This document shows, piece after piece, positions 1-7,482 of a DNA stretch of 12,750 nucleotides (position 1 is the stretch's first letter; each line of letters opens with the position of its first letter). Below the pieces are notes generated by a model. It worked only from the letters and a program-made list of their open reading frames with translations, did no database searches and was not told the DNA's origin. This DNA is from Dehalococcoidales bacterium (GTDB lineage Bacteria; Chloroflexota; Dehalococcoidia; Dehalococcoidales; GCA-2688105). The stretch covers positions 1-12,750 of the forward strand of contig DAOWJS010000019.1 of NCBI GenBank assembly GCA_030640255.1, in the 5' to 3' direction. A program made the position numbers and the translations under genes.

Positions 1-1390
1 GGTAGTAATTGCTCAGGGCAAACCGTTGTGGCTTTACATCGGGGATTTGAATGGGCACCTCATAGCCCCAGAACTCGTCCTTCTTCCATATAATCTTATC
101 CCGGGCTATCATTTCTATTATCTTCACCGAGTCTCGAACCGTTATCTTTTGCCCTCTATCCATTCCACCTACCTTTCCCGTGTTCAGAATGAAGCACTGG
201 ATGCCAGGATTATTCCTCAGGATGCTGAGAAAGATATTTCCCTCATCCTCTTCTGAACCCACTATGAAGGGATTGGTACCAACGACTCGCCGCAGCTTGC
301 CTGCCTCTGCCGGGTCACCAGCCGAGGTCTCCACCGACTCGCCCAGCATAAAGGCAGCCGCTCCCCATTCTGGAGTAAGGCGCGCTACCGGGGGCAGGAT
401 ATCCTGGCGCCGGGTAATAAAGAAGACAAAGTCAATCCTCCCTAGGTCAATCTCGCTGTCGGTAAAGGCGATGTCACGTCTTTTTACCATTGCCCGACCG
501 TTGGAGGTTAGCGTAGTATCAAAGAAATCCACCTTGCCTGTTTCCGGGTCAACGGCGACATTCTCCAGTATAGACCGGGGGCTTATCGCCGCAGCATAGA
601 GAAGAGGTTGCATGCCGGGTTCCAGACCATCCGTCTTCAGATAGAAGGATTCCTCAGTGCCTATGGCACTGCCATTAGACCTCAGTATTACCACATCATC
701 CTGGCGAATCACCACCCTCTCTGGGGGACGTAACCAGTGAGAATGGCAGGATAGTGTCGTCTTTCCGGTGCCACTGAGACCAAAGAGGAGAACACCAAAA
801 TCTCTCAATTGCCCGTCTCTGAGCACTCGTATAATCTTGCTGGCGGCGTGGAGCCCAAGATTGCCTCTTTTCTTAGCCCAATACATTACCTGGCGAAGCA
901 TCGCCTTTTTAACCTCACCCTTGTAGTCACTGCCCATAATCAGCGTCAGACCTGACTCGGGAAAGACGAGGGTCTTCTTTTCCGGCCACTCGGGGACATC
1001 AATGACGGTGAAGTCAGGCTCACCACCCTCTGAGGGGAATAGGGTATTACCCCACATTAATGGTAACCGGGGATAGTCGGCAGTAACATACAGGCGGCAG
1101 TTGGTCTTAAAGTCCGGATTATGACACATTACCCGGTCGAGTTTTATCATTTCCTTGCCCCTTAAATAATCCAAAACCTCGTGCACCAGCTGGCTGTCTT
1201 CCTCATCAAGCTCACCCATCACCACCTCGGTAAACTTGGCAATTCTATTCCGCACCGCGGTAATCACCGAAAGATTACCAAACTCGGTGATAATTCCTCC
1301 CTGCTCCAGAGACCACTCCCTGAGTTTCTCCTCGGAGGGATTATCAATTATCCTTTTTGGCTGAAACTCCCGGGCAAGAATGTCTTGCAT
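1..1390 (-). CDS. pckA: Phosphoenolpyruvate carboxykinase (ATP), 3' end cut by window edge
   Basis: Interconverts oxaloacetate and phosphoenolpyruvate with ATP/ADP in the cytosol, a gluconeogenic/anaplerotic step. The frame is open from ATG 1388-1390 to the left edge (463 whole codons). GLSGTGKTTLS at about residues 204-214 is the PEPCK-specific P-loop. Before it, GSDYKGEVKKAM (about 153-164) and GNLGLHA (about 176-182) match the lysine- and histidine-bearing metal-site segments. After it, ENVAVDPETG (about 276-285) and the TSNGRA stretch (about 295-300) match the region with the substrate arginine. Family members are usually about 520-540 residues, so perhaps 60-80 are missing. The start is supported by GGAGAGG six bases upstream. 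The N-terminal half is divergent from E. coli PckA, but the family call is firm. It is divergent from the GNAT gene and seems to be transcribed alone. Confidence 0.93.
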   Translation of the reverse strand, partial: MQDILAREFQPKRIIDNPSEEKLREWSLEQGGIITEFGNLSVITAVRNRIAKFTEVVMGELDEEDSQLVHEVLDYLRGKEMIKLDRVMCHNPDFKTNCRLYVTADYPRLPLMWGNTLFPSEGGEPDFTVIDVPEWPEKKTLVFPESGLTLIMGSDYKGEVKKAMLRQVMYWAKKRGNLGLHAASKIIRVLRDGQLRDFGVLLFGLSGTGKTTLSCHSHWLRPPERVVIRQDDVVILRSNGSAIGTEESFYLKTDGLEPGMQPLLYAAAISPRSILENVAVDPETGKVDFFDTTLTSNGRAMVKRRDIAFTDSEIDLGRIDFVFFITRRQDILPPVARLTPEWGAAAFMLGESVETSAGDPAEAGKLRRVVGTNPFIVGSEEDEGNIFLSILRNNPGIQCFILNTGKVGGMDRGQKITVRDSVKIIEMIARDKIIWKKDEFWGYEVPIQIPDVKPQRFALSNYY

Positions 1391-1421
1391 GTCACCTCTC
1401 CCCAAATTGGTCTAGTTCCTA

Positions 1422-1430
1422 ATTGTAGCA
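1422..1430 (-). promoter_or_regulatory. Candidate extended -10 promoter for pckA
   Basis: On the minus strand the sequence reads TGCTACAAT: a TGn extension and a -10 hexamer with five of six consensus bases. It would start transcription near 1414, giving a leader of about 24 bases that includes the GGAGAGG ribosome site. I see no good -35 hexamer at 16-18 bases, which is common for extended -10 promoters. TTGATA lies further upstream at poor spacing. Confidence 0.4.
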
Positions 1431-1473
1431 TATAATAGCCTATAGTTTGTATTCGGCTCCGGTTATCAATTAA

Positions 1474-1479
1474 TATAAT
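1474..1479 (+). promoter_or_regulatory. Candidate -10 box for the GNAT/DUF5808-like pair
   Basis: A perfect TATAAT lies 14 bases before the GNAT ATG. The nearest -35-like element, TTGTAT at 1447-1452, is 21 bases away and too far for a normal spacer; with a shifted -10 (TAATAT at 1471-1476) the spacer is 18. If TATAAT is used, transcription would start about 8 bases before the ATG, giving an almost leaderless mRNA, in line with the absence of a Shine-Dalgarno sequence there. Confidence 0.35.
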
Positions 1480-1493
1480 AAGCTGATAGGCTT

Positions 1494-1979
1494 ATGATTT
1501 GCCAATGCCAGCCAGAGGATATAGATAGGATATATTTTATCGTCAACGAGGCGGCTAAAGCCTATGAAGGCGTTATCCCGGCTGACTGCTATTATCAGCC
1601 CTATATGCCCAGGAGCGAGCTTGAGCGGGAAATGAAGCGCATGACCTTCTTTGGCTGGGAGGTAAATGGAGAGCTTATCGGGGTAATGGGGTTTGAACCG
1701 ATTAAGGATGTTACCCTCATCCGCCACGCCTATATGTTACCCCGGTGGCAGAGACAGGGAATAGGCAGTAAAATGTTAAGTTACCTCAGGGGTTTGGTTA
1801 CTACCCCCCGCCTGCTGGTGGGGACATGGGCGGGTGCCCACTGGGCGATTGACTTCTATCAAAAGCACGGCTTCAGCTTATTGCCGAATAAGGATGAGCT
1901 ACTAAAGACCTACTGGGATATCCCCCGGCGACAGATTGAAACCTCGGTGGTCTTGGGTGTAGAATTAGGCAGGATATAA
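1494..1979 (+). CDS. GNAT-family N-acetyltransferase
   Basis: A 161-residue cytosolic acetyltransferase of the GCN5-related family, which transfers acetyl from acetyl-CoA to an amine; the substrate cannot be told from sequence. The acetyl-CoA pyrophosphate loop is visible as QRQGIG (residues 86-91) after the beta-strand HAYMLP, and the C-terminal WAIDFYQKHGF (about 117-127) is the usual motif-B segment. The end, YWDIPRRQIETSVVL, recurs in a GNAT subgroup as I remember it. Length is typical. No Shine-Dalgarno sequence precedes the ATG at 1494; no better start lies nearby, and the N-terminus reads as the first GNAT strand and helix. It stops ten bases before the DUF5808-like gene, so the two are probably co-transcribed. 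Confidence 0.88.
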   Translation: MICQCQPEDIDRIYFIVNEAAKAYEGVIPADCYYQPYMPRSELEREMKRMTFFGWEVNGELIGVMGFEPIKDVTLIRHAYMLPRWQRQGIGSKMLSYLRGLVTTPRLLVGTWAGAHWAIDFYQKHGFSLLPNKDELLKTYWDIPRRQIETSVVLGVELGRI

Positions 1980-1989
1980 AGGAGTAGAC

Positions 1990-2346
1990 ATGGATAGAAA
2001 ATGGTTTAACAGAATACTTCAGGCTGCGGTGGTTGCTCTCGCCATGGCGGCGGTATGCCAGGAGCTGGAAAAGCCCAAGGAAGAAAGGAAGTGGCACGGG
2101 AGGGTAGCTGGTATTGTACCCTATGATTTTCGGATGCCTACCATTGAGAAGTTCCTGGAATCTTACTGGAATCCCTACGAGAGGCGAGTGTTTACTCCCG
2201 AGGTATTCGGCATTGGCTGGGCAATTAACTTCTACACTCTACTGGAGAATCTGGGGGTTATTAAGTCTGGTGTCTCCGAGGAAGACTTCCTCATGCCGAC
2301 GGAATCTATTAAAGATGTGCTGAGAGAGCCCTCAACGACAGAGTGA
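1990..2346 (+). CDS. Small DUF5808-like protein
   Basis: A 118-residue protein of unknown function. AAGGAG seven bases before the ATG is a strong ribosome site and makes the start secure. Residues about 9-22 (ILQAAVVALAMAAV) are hydrophobic and could be a short membrane segment or signal-like helix, followed by a charged stretch. The middle, with WHGRVAGIVPYDFR and then NPYERRVFTPEVFGIGWAINF, resembles the DUF5808 pattern (YNP-D-R-F-P-K-FG-GWT-NF); this is from memory of the family, not a search. It follows the GNAT gene directly. The last 115 bases overlap the annotated 3' end of mtaB on the other strand, which probably says more about mtaB (see the C-tract) than about this gene. Confidence 0.75.
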   Translation: MDRKWFNRILQAAVVALAMAAVCQELEKPKEERKWHGRVAGIVPYDFRMPTIEKFLESYWNPYERRVFTPEVFGIGWAINFYTLLENLGVIKSGVSEEDFLMPTESIKDVLREPSTTE

Positions 2347-3638
2347 GAGCTGGGTGGGGGGAAAGTTATGGTTTTGCTGCTAACTACCTCCCCCCCCCAC
2401 ACCCCATCCCCTCTAGCTTCTACCAGCTTTACCGGTACTAGTTTATTGGTTAAACTCTCATCGCTTTTGGTATATACCTTTATGTAGTTAGGGGTGAGGC
2501 CGGACCAGACGCCATCGGACTGCTTCTCCCATAATACCGGCATAACTTTACCTATGAATTGACGGCGGAAGTTTTGGGCGCTCTCTTGGGCTAGAGCCAG
2601 CATCTTCTGGCTTCGCTGCTTTTTAACCTGAGCCGCTACTTGTTGGGGGAACTGGGCGGCTTGAGTTCCCTGGCGGGGCGAGTAGGGGAAGACATGAATC
2701 CGGGCGAATGCCATCTGCCGGCAAAGATTATAGCTCTCCTCAAATTCCTCATCAGTCTCGCCGGGGAAGCCAACTATAATATCGGTGGTGATAGCCACCT
2801 CAGGCACTAGCCCCCGAATTAAAGATACTGACTGCTGATAATCATTGGCTGAATAGCGCCGTTTCATCCTACCGAGCACCCGGTTACAGCCGCTCTGGAG
2901 GGAGAGGTGGAAGTGGGGGCATAGCCTCTTATCACGCCATAGTCCGACAAGCTCGGGGGAGATTTCCTGGGGTTGGAGAGACGACAGCCTTAATCTGGTT
3001 ACATCAGTCTCATTTAAGATATGCTCCAGCAATTGCTTCAGTTTAACTCCGTTATAATTATAGGCGCCAATCTTGACCCCGGTTAATACCACCTCTTTAT
3101 AGCCTTGAGCCAGCCGGTGCTTGACCTCAGCTATCACCTGGGCGGCGGGCAGGCTTTTCTCCCTGCCCCGCACCAGGGGCACAATGCAGTAGGAACAAAA
3201 ATTGCGGCAACCATCCTGAACCTTGATGAAGGCACGGGTTCGGAAGCCATCATAAAGGTGACCGGTTGAATCTCCCGGAATGTGGGCGGAATTACCCAGG
3301 CGACCCGACTCCCTCAGCAGCCGCAGTAGATGCGGCTTTTCCTCATTGCCCACGACAAGGTCAACACCTTCAATCTGAGCCAGCTCGTGGCGGGCTCGTT
3401 CCGCATAGCAGCCGGTAGCCACTACCAGGGCGCCAGGATTTCGGCGGTGCGCCAGCCGGAGTCGGTGACGAGATTTGCTGTCGGCAATATGGGTAACCGT
3501 GCAGGTATTTAGTATATAAACATCAGCCCCGTCGGTTGGAGCTACCAGCCTATACCCTGCCTCGGCAAATTGTCGGGCTAAAAGCTCGGTCTCGGCTTGA
3601 TTGAGCTTACAGCCTAAGCTATCCAGGGCAATCTTCAT
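2232..3638 (-). CDS. mtaB: tRNA t6A37 methylthiotransferase (MtaB type)
   Basis: A radical-SAM methylthiotransferase that converts t6A37 to ms2t6A37 in tRNAs reading ANN codons. The N-terminal UPF0004 domain has its three cluster cysteines in SLGCKLNQAE (Cys10), NTCTVT (Cys46) and ATGCYAE (Cys77). The radical-SAM triad is GCRNFCSYCIVP (Cys144, 148, 151). A TRAM-like RNA-binding end follows, with LVPVKLVEARGDGVW. I chose ATG 3636-3638 because homologues begin MKIALDSLGC and AAAGGT lies eight bases upstream; a TTG at 3668 would add ten residues but has no properly spaced ribosome site. The protein is 468 residues; about 47 C-terminal residues after the TRAM end are Ser/Pro/Thr-rich, look unlike the family and are antisense to the DUF5808-like gene. 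A length of about 420 is expected. Confidence 0.93.
   Translation of the reverse strand: MKIALDSLGCKLNQAETELLARQFAEAGYRLVAPTDGADVYILNTCTVTHIADSKSRHRLRLAHRRNPGALVVATGCYAERARHELAQIEGVDLVVGNEEKPHLLRLLRESGRLGNSAHIPGDSTGHLYDGFRTRAFIKVQDGCRNFCSYCIVPLVRGREKSLPAAQVIAEVKHRLAQGYKEVVLTGVKIGAYNYNGVKLKQLLEHILNETDVTRLRLSSLQPQEISPELVGLWRDKRLCPHFHLSLQSGCNRVLGRMKRRYSANDYQQSVSLIRGLVPEVAITTDIIVGFPGETDEEFEESYNLCRQMAFARIHVFPYSPRQGTQAAQFPQQVAAQVKKQRSQKMLALAQESAQNFRRQFIGKVMPVLWEKQSDGVWSGLTPNYIKVYTKSDESLTNKLVPVKLVEARGDGVWGGEVVSSKTITFPPPSSHSVVEGSLSTSLIDSVGMRKSSSETPDLITPRFSSRV
2390..2398. repeat. Nine-base C (minus-strand G) homopolymer in the mtaB 3' end
   Basis: Nine consecutive C residues on the plus strand, read as G codons by mtaB. 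With nine bases, reading continues into a 47-residue low-complexity tail. With eight it would read Trp-Gly-Gly-Arg-stop, and with ten it would read four Gly, Ser, stop. The tract therefore decides whether mtaB ends near 2380 or overlaps its neighbour by 115 bases. It could be a sequencing or assembly error, a fixed indel, or a slippery tract. Confidence 0.8.
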
Positions 3639-3684
3639 TGTTTCCGACCTTTTACCCGTCTTAACCAACCCCTTCTACACTGGC

Positions 3685-3714
3685 ATTATATCCTTCATAT
3701 TCTCAGCCGGTCAA
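3685..3714 (-). promoter_or_regulatory. Promoter of mtaB
   Basis: On the minus strand TTGACC (3709-3714) is followed after 18 bases by a perfect TATAAT (3685-3690), a sigma-70-type promoter. Transcription would begin near 3678, leaving a leader of about 40 bases before the ATG at 3638. This also argues against the TTG at 3668, which would be only about 10 bases from the transcript start. Confidence 0.75.
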
Positions 3715-3734
3715 ATTGAAGAGACGGTGCGTGC

Positions 3735-3765
3735 TTGACAGTAGCCCGGTGGGATACAGTATAAT
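3735..3765 (+). promoter_or_regulatory. Promoter of fabF-recJ
   Basis: A perfect TTGACA (3735-3740) and a perfect TATAAT (3760-3765) are separated by 19 bases, slightly longer than the optimal 17. Transcription would begin near 3772. The -35 box lies 20 bases from the -35 of the divergent mtaB promoter, so the two promoters stand back to back. Confidence 0.75.
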
Positions 3766-3790
3766 ACACTGAATCAAGATGGCTCTCTAG

Positions 3791-3811
3791 GGCTGCGATA
3801 GGATAGCAGCC
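3791..3811 (+). other. Hairpin in the fabF leader
   Basis: GGCTGC (3791-3796) pairs perfectly with GCAGCC (3806-3811) around a nine-base loop containing AGGA. It lies inside the predicted leader, 16 bases before the ATG. It could be an RNA stem affecting ribosome access or a short operator; it does not match a fatty-acid regulator site that I recognise. Confidence 0.35.
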
Positions 3812-3827
3812 TCAGATTTTGGTGGGG

Positions 3828-5081
3828 ATGTCAATAGCAAATAATAGGGTTGTGGTCACCGGGATAGGTATTCTGTGTCCGCTTGGGCTGAATGCCACCA
3901 CTACTTGGGAAGGTCTTATTGCCGGTAAGTCCGGTATTGACTATATTACCCTATTTGACCCTGAGCCCTTTGACACCAAGTTTGCCGGCGAGGTAAAGGG
4001 ATTTGAGCCCGCTGATTATATTAGCCGCAAGAGTGTCCGCCGCATAGACCGCTATGGTCAACTAGCTGTGGCGGCTAGTCTGCAGGCGGTGGAGCAAGCC
4101 GGAATAAAGATTAATTCCAGTAATTATGATAATATCGGTGTCATAATTGGCAGCGGGTGTGGGGGTCTAATTACCCTATCTGAACAGCTTAGAGTACTGG
4201 CAGAAGAGGGACCGGGTAGGGTAAGTCCCTTCCTGGCACCAATGATGGCGGCTGATATGGCTTCGGCCCAGGTATCAATCTTACTCGGGGTTAAGGGGCC
4301 AAACTTCTGCACTACTTCATCTTGCGCTAGTAGCTCAGATGCTATAGGGGTGGCTGGTGAGATTATAAGGCGTGGTGATGCTCAGGCAATGATTGCTGGT
4401 GGCAGCGAGGCAGTAATAAGCCCGATAGGTGTGGCTGCTTTCAATGCCTGTAAAGCCCTGTCTACACGGAATAGCCAGCCACAACTAGCTTCACGACCCT
4501 TTGATGCTGAGCGCGATGGCTTTGTCCTCGGTGAGGGCGCTGCCATACTCATTCTGGAGAACCTCTCTTTTGCCCAAAGGCGTGGGGCTCAAATCCTGGC
4601 TGAAATCATAGGCTATGGAGTTAGTGCTGATGCCTACCATACTACCCAGCCAGATGAGGGAGGAGAAGGTGCGGCTAGGGCGATACAAATGGCGCTTAAT
4701 AAGACTGGACTTGGCACTACTGAGGTTGATTATATTAATGCTCATGGCACATCTACGTCCTTAAACGACAAGGCAGAGACGGCGGCGATAAAGTCGGCAT
4801 TCGGTGACCGTGCCTATCGCATTCCGATAAGCTCCACTAAATCAATGATGGGTCACCTTCTGGGAGGTGCCGGTGCTGTTGAGGCAGCGATATGTGTTAT
4901 GGTTATCCAGCACGGGCTCATACCACCCACTATAAACCTTACTCACCCTGACCCTGAGTGTGATTTGGATTATGTGCCTAATGTCGCCCGCCGAGCCAAG
5001 GTTGCCACTGCCCTGTCTAATTCCTTGGGCTTTGGTGGGCACAATTCAGTCTTAGTCTTCCGGCAATATGGTGAGGCGTAA
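3828..5081 (+). CDS. fabF: Beta-ketoacyl-ACP synthase II (FabF-like)
   Basis: Condenses malonyl-ACP with acyl-ACP in type II fatty acid elongation, in the cytosol. The 417-residue length and the start VVVTGIGILCPLG are typical. The Cys-His-His triad is present: Cys166 in TTSSCASSSDAIG, His306 in NAHGTST and His343 in GHLLGGAGAVE, with Lys338 in SSTKSMMGH. The nucleophile context differs from the common STACATG form, so this may be a separate KAS subgroup. Start choice: ATG 3828 gives the usual N-terminus, but the G-rich GGTGGGG touches it; GTG 3822 or TTG 3819 would add two or three residues. No acpP, fabD or fabG lies in the window, so this is a lone fab gene. It is followed after two bases by recJ. 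Confidence 0.92.
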   Translation: MSIANNRVVVTGIGILCPLGLNATTTWEGLIAGKSGIDYITLFDPEPFDTKFAGEVKGFEPADYISRKSVRRIDRYGQLAVAASLQAVEQAGIKINSSNYDNIGVIIGSGCGGLITLSEQLRVLAEEGPGRVSPFLAPMMAADMASAQVSILLGVKGPNFCTTSSCASSSDAIGVAGEIIRRGDAQAMIAGGSEAVISPIGVAAFNACKALSTRNSQPQLASRPFDAERDGFVLGEGAAILILENLSFAQRRGAQILAEIIGYGVSADAYHTTQPDEGGEGAARAIQMALNKTGLGTTEVDYINAHGTSTSLNDKAETAAIKSAFGDRAYRIPISSTKSMMGHLLGGAGAVEAAICVMVIQHGLIPPTINLTHPDPECDLDYVPNVARRAKVATALSNSLGFGGHNSVLVFRQYGEA

Positions 5082-5083
5082 GC

Positions 5084-6769
5084 TTGAGCCGTAGTCGTTG
5101 GAATCTTCTACCTCCTGTTCCCGACAAACTTTTGGCTAACAACACCTCTGGTTTTTCTCCGCTAATGGTTCAGCTCCTATATAATCGTGGTCTCACCGAA
5201 CCATCCCAGTTAGAAGCGTTCATCGCCGCTGATAGACGTATGGCGGGTAATCCTTTCTTGCTGCCTGATATGCACCGGGCGGTAGCCAGGATTTACCAGT
5301 CGTTGCTTTCCGGGGAAAACATTGCTGTCTACGGAGACTTTGATGTTGATGGCATCACGGCTACTGCCTTACTTGTCCGGGGTCTAACCGCCCTTGGTGG
5401 CAAGGTTACCCCTTACATACCCCATCGCCTGACGGAAGGCTATGGGCTTAGAACCGCCGCTTTAGAGAATCTTTACCATCAAGGCATTAGCCTGGTTATC
5501 ACCGTTGATTGCGGGATTACGGCCTTGTCCCAGGTTAAGCGGGCAAGAAGACTGGGGCTGGATATAATTATCACTGACCATCATATCCCTCTACCTGAAA
5601 TCCCGCCTGCTGTGGCCATTGTTGACCCCAAGTTGCCTGATTCGGCTTACCCCTTCTCCGAATTAGCTGGTGTCGGGGTCGCCTTCAAGTTACTTCAGGC
5701 TCTGTTCCAGGGTGTTGGCAAAGAGCAGCAACTGGATGAACTGTTAGACCTGGTAGCTCTGGGAACTGTAGCCGATATGATGCCTCTGCGGGGAGAAAAC
5801 CGATACCTGGTCAAGCAGGGACTGGAACTAATTAACTCTGCTCCCCGTCTTGGCGTCAGGGAACTGGTAACCCAGGCGGGATTAGACATCGGCAGCCTTG
5901 ACTCAGAAAGAATCTCTTGGGTCATAGCCCCCCGCTTAAATGCTGCTGGCAGGCTGGAACATGCCATGACCAGCTATAAATTGCTGATGGCAGACTCGCT
6001 GCCGGAAGCGCAGGGGTTAGCGGTGTGGCTGGAGCAGAAAAATGCCGAGCGGCAAAAGCTAACCACCAGTGCTTTAGCTAAAGCCAGAGAGCAGATATTA
6101 GCCGCTGGGATTTCACCGTTACTAATGGCTGGCGACAAGGACTATCCGGCGGGCATCGTCGGGTTGGTAGCCGGTAGACTATGCGAAGAATTTTATCGTC
6201 CGGCGGTGGTGGTTAAAATTGGCGAGAAGGTAAGTAGCGGGAGTTGTCGCAGTATCCCTGAGTTTAATATTACCCTTGCCCTGAACCAGTGTAGCCGCCT
6301 TTTATCCCAGTTTGGTGGACATGCCCAGGCAGCCGGTTTTACGCTGCCGACGAAGAATTTGAATCGCTTGGAGCAGCGTCTGTCTCAACTGGCAGCTATG
6401 CAGCTGGAGGGGGTTGACCTGCGCCCTTGCCTTGACATTGATGCTGAGGTTGGGCTAACCGACATTGGTGGCGATACCTTCCAGACAACTCAACAGCTAG
6501 CCCCCTTTGGTTATGGTAATCCCGTGCCTACCTTCCTCAGCCGGGGAGTAGAGGTTATTGATTGCCGCACTATGGGCATTAGTGGCGAGCACCTGAAGTT
6601 GAAACTAAGGCAGGGTGGTGTGGTGTGGGATGGGGTAGGTTTCAGATTGGGTAGCTATCTGGCTGAGGTAGCCTCATCTCTTGACATTGTCTATAACCTG
6701 GAAATAGACCGCTGGGGTGGGGAGGAGAGGCTCAGGCTAAATATCCTTGACTTTGCTCTAGCTAGCTAA
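5084..6769 (+). CDS. recJ: Single-stranded-DNA exonuclease RecJ
   Basis: A 5'-3' exonuclease on single-stranded DNA that acts in recombination and base-excision/mismatch repair. The DHH phosphoesterase motifs are intact: YGDFDVDG (83-90), VDCG (141-144), TDHH (164-167) and GTVADMMPL (227-235). The DHHA1 part has SSGSCRSIPEFNI (about 384-396) and GGHAQAAGF (411-419). A C-terminal OB-like segment ends near LRLNILDF. The length of 561 is normal. The start is TTG at 5084, two bases after the fabF stop. GGTGAGG at 5070-5076, inside the end of fabF, is spaced seven bases from the TTG, so translation is probably coupled to fabF. The functional link to fabF is not obvious. Confidence 0.94.
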   Translation: MSRSRWNLLPPVPDKLLANNTSGFSPLMVQLLYNRGLTEPSQLEAFIAADRRMAGNPFLLPDMHRAVARIYQSLLSGENIAVYGDFDVDGITATALLVRGLTALGGKVTPYIPHRLTEGYGLRTAALENLYHQGISLVITVDCGITALSQVKRARRLGLDIIITDHHIPLPEIPPAVAIVDPKLPDSAYPFSELAGVGVAFKLLQALFQGVGKEQQLDELLDLVALGTVADMMPLRGENRYLVKQGLELINSAPRLGVRELVTQAGLDIGSLDSERISWVIAPRLNAAGRLEHAMTSYKLLMADSLPEAQGLAVWLEQKNAERQKLTTSALAKAREQILAAGISPLLMAGDKDYPAGIVGLVAGRLCEEFYRPAVVVKIGEKVSSGSCRSIPEFNITLALNQCSRLLSQFGGHAQAAGFTLPTKNLNRLEQRLSQLAAMQLEGVDLRPCLDIDAEVGLTDIGGDTFQTTQQLAPFGYGNPVPTFLSRGVEVIDCRTMGISGEHLKLKLRQGGVVWDGVGFRLGSYLAEVASSLDIVYNLEIDRWGGEERLRLNILDFALAS

Positions 6770-6786
6770 TATTGCTCAAGGGATTA

Positions 6787-6987
6787 TTTAGCAACCTATC
6801 CCCCTGACCCCCTTCCCTTACAAGGGAAGGGGGAATTGAATAAGAGAGGGGCTTCGCCCCTCTAAACTCCCTCAGTGTTTCGGGGGATAAGGAAAGTTTA
6901 AGAGAGGCTTCGCCCCTCTCTAATCCTTCCATAGGAAGGACTTCCCCCTATCCTTTGAAGGAGAGGGGGATAAAGGGGGTGAGGTTG
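6787..6987 (+). repeat. Interspersed hairpin-rich repeat, copy A (most complete)
   Basis: A non-coding element of about 200 bases filling much of the 6770-7158 gap; no ORF is supported there. It opens with TTTAGCAACCTATCCCC; the first 34 bases (6787-6820) are identical to 12606-12639. It has near-terminal inverted ends CAACCT (6792-6797) and AGGTTG (6982-6987). Stems: 6808-6819/6822-6833 (CCCCCTTCCCTT, perfect); 6845-6852/6856-6863 around TTC (GAGGGGCTTCGCCCCTC); a second GGCTTCGCC stem near 6901-6921; 6924-6930/6934-6940 (TCCTTCC/GGAAGGA); 6944-6955/6958-6969 with one mismatch. It looks MITE- or REP-like but has no visible transposase partner. It may also serve as a terminator for recJ. Confidence 0.8.
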
Positions 6988-7014
6988 AAACATACTGGGA
7001 AATTGTGTTGACTT

Positions 7015-7043
7015 TTGCAAATGGGATTTCTTTAGTGTATAAT
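7015..7043 (+). promoter_or_regulatory. Promoter for the zinc-ribbon/rpsU genes
   Basis: A perfect TATAAT at 7038-7043 has TTGCAA (four of six consensus bases) exactly 17 bases upstream at 7015-7020. A better hexamer, TTGACT at 7008-7013, is 24 bases away and too far. Transcription would begin near 7050, with a leader of about 109 bases before the zinc-ribbon gene. The promoter lies just outside copy A of the repeat. Confidence 0.55.
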
Positions 7044-7158
7044 ATCTATGGTGGTTTACAGTTTAGGTTATCATATACTTAGTCAAGCTAATTCAGGTTT
7101 ACTCAAGTGCTGGATGACCCAACTCTAACCAACTATTTAGAAGAGAGGAGGGCATCCA

Positions 7159-7464
7159 ATGGGATTTAAGGACAAGTCACTCCAATGTTCTGATTGTGGG
7201 GCTACCTTCACCTTCAGTGCTGAGGAGCAAGAGTTCTTCGAATCTAAAGGTTATACTAATGAGCCTAAGCGCTGTCCTGCGTGCCGCGAAGCCAGGAGAG
7301 CACAGCGTTACGGGAATGATAGTTACGGCTACAGGTCCCGGCGTCAAATGTTCCCGGCAGTATGCGCCGAGTGTGGTAAGGAAACCGAAGTTCCGTTTGA
7401 GCCTCGCGAAGGTAGACCAGTATACTGTAGCGAATGTTACGCTAAAGTAAGACAGAGTAGGTAA
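7159..7464 (+). CDS. Zinc-ribbon protein, CxxC-x17-CxxC type
   Basis: A 101-residue protein predicted to bind two zinc ions. The first ribbon has Cys10-x2-Cys13 and Cys39-x2-Cys42 and matches the probable zinc-ribbon family (zf-trcl/PF13451 as I recall). The second has Cys69-x2-Cys72, exactly 17 residues, then Cys90-x2-Cys93, the spacing that names the CxxC-x17-CxxC family. The linker (about 44-65) is rich in Arg, Tyr and Gly. Function is unknown; small ribbons of this kind could bind nucleic acid or be part of a ribosome-associated process, which is only suggested by the adjacent bS21 gene. GAGGAGG seven bases before the ATG is a strong ribosome site. Confidence 0.88.
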   Translation: MGFKDKSLQCSDCGATFTFSAEEQEFFESKGYTNEPKRCPACREARRAQRYGNDSYGYRSRRQMFPAVCAECGKETEVPFEPREGRPVYCSECYAKVRQSR

Positions 7465-7482
7465 CGCTAGTTTAACTTTAAG

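Noticed and set aside
26..599. Two plus-strand ORFs of 76 and 139 codons at the left edge
   Set aside because: They are antisense to the clear PEP carboxykinase frame, have no ribosome sites and give low-complexity products.
3639..3668. TTG start extending mtaB by ten residues
   Set aside because: A purine-rich stretch lies only one or two bases before it, it is about ten bases from the predicted transcript start, and the family begins at MKIALDSLGC.
6808..6969. CRISPR-like appearance of repeated hairpins
   Set aside because: There are no regularly spaced identical repeats with unique spacers; the units are palindromes of different length in one element.
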